From JAHZKS01 sp047404135 (GTDB lineage Bacteria; Pseudomonadota; Alphaproteobacteria; Rickettsiales; JABSSG01): a stretch of DNA of 64,000 bases. The first letter of the stretch is position 1, and the number at the start of each line of letters is the position of its first letter. Of the stretch, positions 61,864 through 64,000 are shown piece by piece. The translations under genes were made by a program, and so were the position numbers. Location: NCBI GenBank assembly GCA_047404135.1, contig JBDOIT010000004.1:154664-218663 (forward strand), given 5' to 3'. The notes under the pieces were generated by a model, which had not been told where the DNA came from, did not search any database, and saw nothing but the letters and a program-made list of their open reading frames with translations.

Positions 61864-62574
61864 TTACTTAAGTACTGAACTCACATCTATTTTTAAAGAC
61901 GGATTCATAGTAGAGGTTAAAAATATACCTTTTACATATGATCCCTTACTCGCAGCAGGCTTTCCCTTTATCACTGCTTCAACCAAAGCGGACACATTAC
62001 CAAGTAATGCATCTAATGTAAAGCTTAATTTTCCAACGCCTGCATGAATTATCCCTGCCTTTTCTGTTCTAAATTTAACTTGGCCTGCCTTAGCTTTCTT
62101 AATAGCCCCTTCAATGTCCATTGTTACAGTTCCTAGTTTAGGGTTTGGCATTAAACCCTTTGTACCTAAAATCTTAGCAACAGTACTGATTTTTGGCATA
62201 ACATCAGGAGTTGCGATACAGATATCAAAATTTATCTTCTCTGCCTTAATGTCATCTATAATGTCATCAAGACCTACTATATCAGCACCAGCACTCTTAG
62301 CTTTCTCAACATTAGCATCCTTTACAAGAGCTGCTATTCTAATTTTTTTACCTGTACCGTTAGGCATCTGAGCAACACCTCTAACAAGCTGATCAGACTT
62401 AGAAGCATCTACTCCTAACTTCATTACAACTTCTACAGTTTCATCAAACTTAGATAGGTTATTTTTTTGAAGAACAGCAATAGCATCGTTCAGTGAGTAA
62501 GACTTATCAGAATCGATATCCTCCCTTACTTTACAAATTCTCTTGCCACCTTTTAGCTTTTCCTTAGTAGACAT
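61864..62574 (-). CDS. rplA: 50S ribosomal protein L1
   Basis: The 236-residue L1 stalk protein has VEVVMKLGVDASKSDQLVRG (about 44-63), the PNGTGKKIRIAAL segment (about 70-82), CIATPDVMPKISTVAKILGTKGLMPNPKLGTV (about 117-148) and FRTEKAGIIHAGVGKLSF (about 167-184). It binds 23S rRNA and its own mRNA as a repressor in many bacteria. It lies 14 bp after rplK. Confidence 0.98.
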   Translation of the reverse strand: MSTKEKLKGGKRICKVREDIDSDKSYSLNDAIAVLQKNNLSKFDETVEVVMKLGVDASKSDQLVRGVAQMPNGTGKKIRIAALVKDANVEKAKSAGADIVGLDDIIDDIKAEKINFDICIATPDVMPKISTVAKILGTKGLMPNPKLGTVTMDIEGAIKKAKAGQVKFRTEKAGIIHAGVGKLSFTLDALLGNVSALVEAVIKGKPAASKGSYVKGIFLTSTMNPSLKIDVSSVLK

Positions 62575-62588
62575 CTATAAATTCCTAA

Positions 62589-63026
62589 TTATTTTATTAC
62601 CTGTATTCCCATAGACTCAGCAGACCCTTTAATCATCTCCATTGCGGATTCGATTGTATTAGCATTCATATCTTGTAGTTTAATTTCTGCTATATCTTTT
62701 ACCTGAGCATTTGTAACCTTACCAACATAAGGACCTTTTCGTGCTTCAGATGTTCCTTTCTTCACTTTAGCAAATTTCTTCAAAAAGTAAGATACAGGTG
62801 AAGTCTTAGTAATAAAGTCAAAACTTCTATCTCCATAGATAGTTATGGTTACCGGTATCGGGGCACCAGGCTCTTCTTTTTTTGTTCTCTCATTAAACTG
62901 CTTACAGAAATCTGCAATATTAATACCTCTTGGACCTAAAGCGGTTCCAACAGGAGGAGCTGGGTTTGCTTTTCCTGCGGCAATATTAAGACTTACATAC
63001 CCGTCGATCTTTTTTTTCTTAGACAT
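62589..63026 (-). CDS. rplK: 50S ribosomal protein L11
   Basis: The 145-residue protein has the N-terminal GKANPAPPVGTALGPRGINIADFCKQFNERT segment (about 18-48), the thiostrepton-linked proline-rich region, and a C-terminal rRNA-binding domain (SPVSYFLKKFAKVKKGTSEARKGPYVGKVT). It starts 2 bp after the nusG stop, so the genes are closely coupled. Confidence 0.98.
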   Translation of the reverse strand: MSKKKKIDGYVSLNIAAGKANPAPPVGTALGPRGINIADFCKQFNERTKKEEPGAPIPVTITIYGDRSFDFITKTSPVSYFLKKFAKVKKGTSEARKGPYVGKVTNAQVKDIAEIKLQDMNANTIESAMEMIKGSAESMGIQVIK

Positions 63027-63028
63027 AA

Positions 63029-63553
63029 CTATTCTTTTGTTACTTGTTCAAACTGTAAATCCAGTGGTGTTGCTCTACCAAATATCACCACTGATATTTT
63101 TAATCTCTTTTTAGACTCTTCAACGTCTTCAATAGTCCCAACAAATGATTCGAAAGGACCATCTTTGATTTTTACAGAGTCACCTACTTTAAATACAGAA
63201 GCTTGCGTTCTTGCTATAGCACTATTCTGTATTTGGTCCATAATGTTCTGGACCTCTTTCTCAGATACTTCCTGAGGTTTGTCAGCATTCCCAAGGAAAC
63301 CACCTACTTTAGGTATTTTCTTGATTGTATGCCACAAATTATCATCCATATCCATTTTCACAAGGATATAACCAGGCAAAAACTTCTTTTCTACAATAAC
63401 CTTCTTGCCCTTCTTGATCTCAGTAACTTTTTCTACTGGAACAATAATTTCACCAATTCTATCTTGTAAACTCTCTTTCTCTGCTCTCTCTTGTATAGAG
63501 GCAGCAACTCTTTTTTCTTGCCCAGAAAGCGATTGTAATATGTACCATTTCAT
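63029..63553 (-). CDS. nusG: Transcription termination/antitermination factor NusG
   Basis: The 174-residue protein begins MKWYILQSLSGQEKRVAASI, with the NGN domain including FLPGYILVKMDMDDNLWHTIKKIPKVGGFLG (about 57-87). It ends in a KOW domain (FKVGDSVKIKDGPFESFVGTIEDV, about 121-144). It binds RNA polymerase and couples it to Rho or the ribosome. The start is 5 bp after the secE stop. Confidence 0.98.
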   Translation of the reverse strand: MKWYILQSLSGQEKRVAASIQERAEKESLQDRIGEIIVPVEKVTEIKKGKKVIVEKKFLPGYILVKMDMDDNLWHTIKKIPKVGGFLGNADKPQEVSEKEVQNIMDQIQNSAIARTQASVFKVGDSVKIKDGPFESFVGTIEDVEESKKRLKISVVIFGRATPLDLQFEQVTKE

Positions 63554-63558
63554 AATTA

Positions 63559-63753
63559 CTAAAACCTAATATTCGAAACAAAATTTACAAAACGAAATAT
63601 CAAAAAATCTGACATAACGAACATGAGAGAAAAAATCAAAACCACAAGCACCACAACACCCGCAGAAACAAGAGTTTCCCTTTTAGTTAACCAAGTTACC
63701 TTAATCAGCTCTTGTTTAACTTCGTAAAAAAACCTAAAAACCTTCTTCATCAT
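63559..63753 (-). CDS. secE: Preprotein translocase subunit SecE
   Basis: The 64-residue protein has the amphipathic RFFYEVKQELIKVTWLTKRETL segment (about 6-27), the SecE signature, then one membrane helix (VSAGVVVLVVLIFSLMFVMSDFLIF). It stabilises SecY in the inner membrane. It lies between tRNA-Trp and nusG, as in many bacteria. Confidence 0.95.
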   Translation of the reverse strand: MMKKVFRFFYEVKQELIKVTWLTKRETLVSAGVVVLVVLIFSLMFVMSDFLIFRFVNFVSNIRF

Positions 63754-63766
63754 TCATTACCAAAAA

Positions 63767-63842
63767 TGGCAGGAGCGAAGGGAATCGAACCCCCAACCTC
63801 CGGTTTTGGAGACCGGCGCTCTACCAATTGAGCTACACTCCT
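63767..63842 (-). tRNA. tRNA-Trp (anticodon CCA)
   Basis: On the minus strand the acceptor strands AGGAGTG and CGCTCCT pair, the D arm reads AGCTCAATTGGTAGAGC, the anticodon stem-loop is CCGGT-CTCCAAA-ACCGG with CCA at the anticodon, the T arm contains GGTTCGAATCC, and CCA is encoded at the 3' end. It stands between tuf and secE, the common bacterial order. Confidence 0.97.
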
Positions 63843-63873
63843 ATCATAAAAGAACCTTTTAATCAAGGAATTT

Positions 63874-64000
63874 CTATTTCAAAATTTTAGAGACCACACC
63901 AGCTCCAACGGTTCTACCACCTTCCCTGATCGCAAATCTCAATCCTTCGTCCATCGCTATCGGTGCAATTAGTTGCACGTTTAGCTTCACATTATCTCCT
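63874..64000 (-). CDS. tuf: Elongation factor Tu, C-terminal end (gene continues beyond window)
   Basis: Only the last 42 codons are present. They encode GDNVKLNVQLIAPIAM and EGLRFAIREGGRTVGAGVVSKILK followed by TAG, the invariant C-terminus of EF-Tu domain 3. EF-Tu delivers aminoacyl-tRNA to the ribosome. The 31-bp gap to tRNA-Trp suggests the tRNA is processed from the tuf transcript. Confidence 0.95.
   Translation of the reverse strand, partial: GDNVKLNVQLIAPIAMDEGLRFAIREGGRTVGAGVVSKILK

Overview
This window comes from an AT-rich alphaproteobacterium. The order Rickettsiales is the best fit and the lifestyle is probably intracellular. The assignment rests on gene order and protein style: an iscR-iscS2-iscS-iscU-iscA cluster with two adjacent cysteine desulfurases, a rickettsial-type L31 without zinc cysteines, L28 with a lysine/alanine-rich tail, DUF3576 next to leuS, a seven-iron type FdxA ferredoxin, an NDUFA9-like protein, the order tuf-tRNA-Trp-secE-nusG-rplKAJL-rpoBC, and a retained lipid A/Kdo pathway. 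Species or genus cannot be fixed from the sequence alone.

Layout. 1-3.6 kb: Fe-S cluster assembly (isc) operon on the minus strand, with a putative IscR-type promoter. 3.7-8.7 kb: alpha/beta hydrolase, anmK, sodB, exoD, tatA and ettA, all housekeeping. 8.9-10.7 kb: two overlapping unrecognised genes, then tRNA-Asn. 11.1-21.6 kb: a very AT-rich accessory block. Its plus-strand arm has an epimerase, a SOUL haem-binding protein, a COG2907 FAD oxidoreductase, DUF1365, a cyclopropane-fatty-acid-synthase-like methyltransferase, an MFS_2 transporter, a DUF3833 lipoprotein and two SDRs. Its minus-strand arm has hemH and an NDUFA9-like gene. I found two decayed genes inside it: a chalcone-isomerase-like remnant between the methyltransferase and the transporter, and a renalase-like FAD oxidoreductase remnant between hemH and the NDUFA9-like gene. 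The plus-strand set matches neighbourhoods that in free-living bacteria accompany photolyases and the singlet-oxygen (RpoE-ChrR) response, which includes furan/cyclopropane fatty acid synthesis. No photolyase or regulator is present here.

21.9-32.4 kb: a DEAD-box helicase with a 39-bp repeat array, rpmE, rpmB, a DsbA-like thioredoxin, an M48 peptidase, fdxA, ccmC, pgeF, an MFS transporter overlapping a minimal glutamine-synthetase-like protein, and aspS. 32.6-36 kb: a helical lysine/alanine-rich protein and two paralogous porins between clear terminators. 36.2-47.3 kb: trxB, the DUF3576-leuS-lptE-holA operon, cvpA, maeB, mrdA and mreD. 47.4-52.5 kb: an outer-membrane lipid operon (a DUF374 acyltransferase relic, waaA, lpxK, two tandem LpxL-type acyltransferases, fabI). 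The second acyltransferase arose by a tandem duplication that also copied the 3' end of lpxK. 52.5-64 kb: the rpoC-rpoB-rplL-rplJ-rplA-rplK-nusG-secE-tRNA-Trp-tuf block on the minus strand.

Most of the window is ordinary core genome. The notable parts are the decaying oxidative-stress/lipid island, gene decay and duplication in the lipid A operon, the compact glutamine-synthetase-like enzyme coupled to a transporter, and the orphan gene pair at 8.9-10.7 kb. No CRISPR array, insertion sequence, rRNA gene or intact integrase was seen. All family assignments come from reading motifs; no database search was run.
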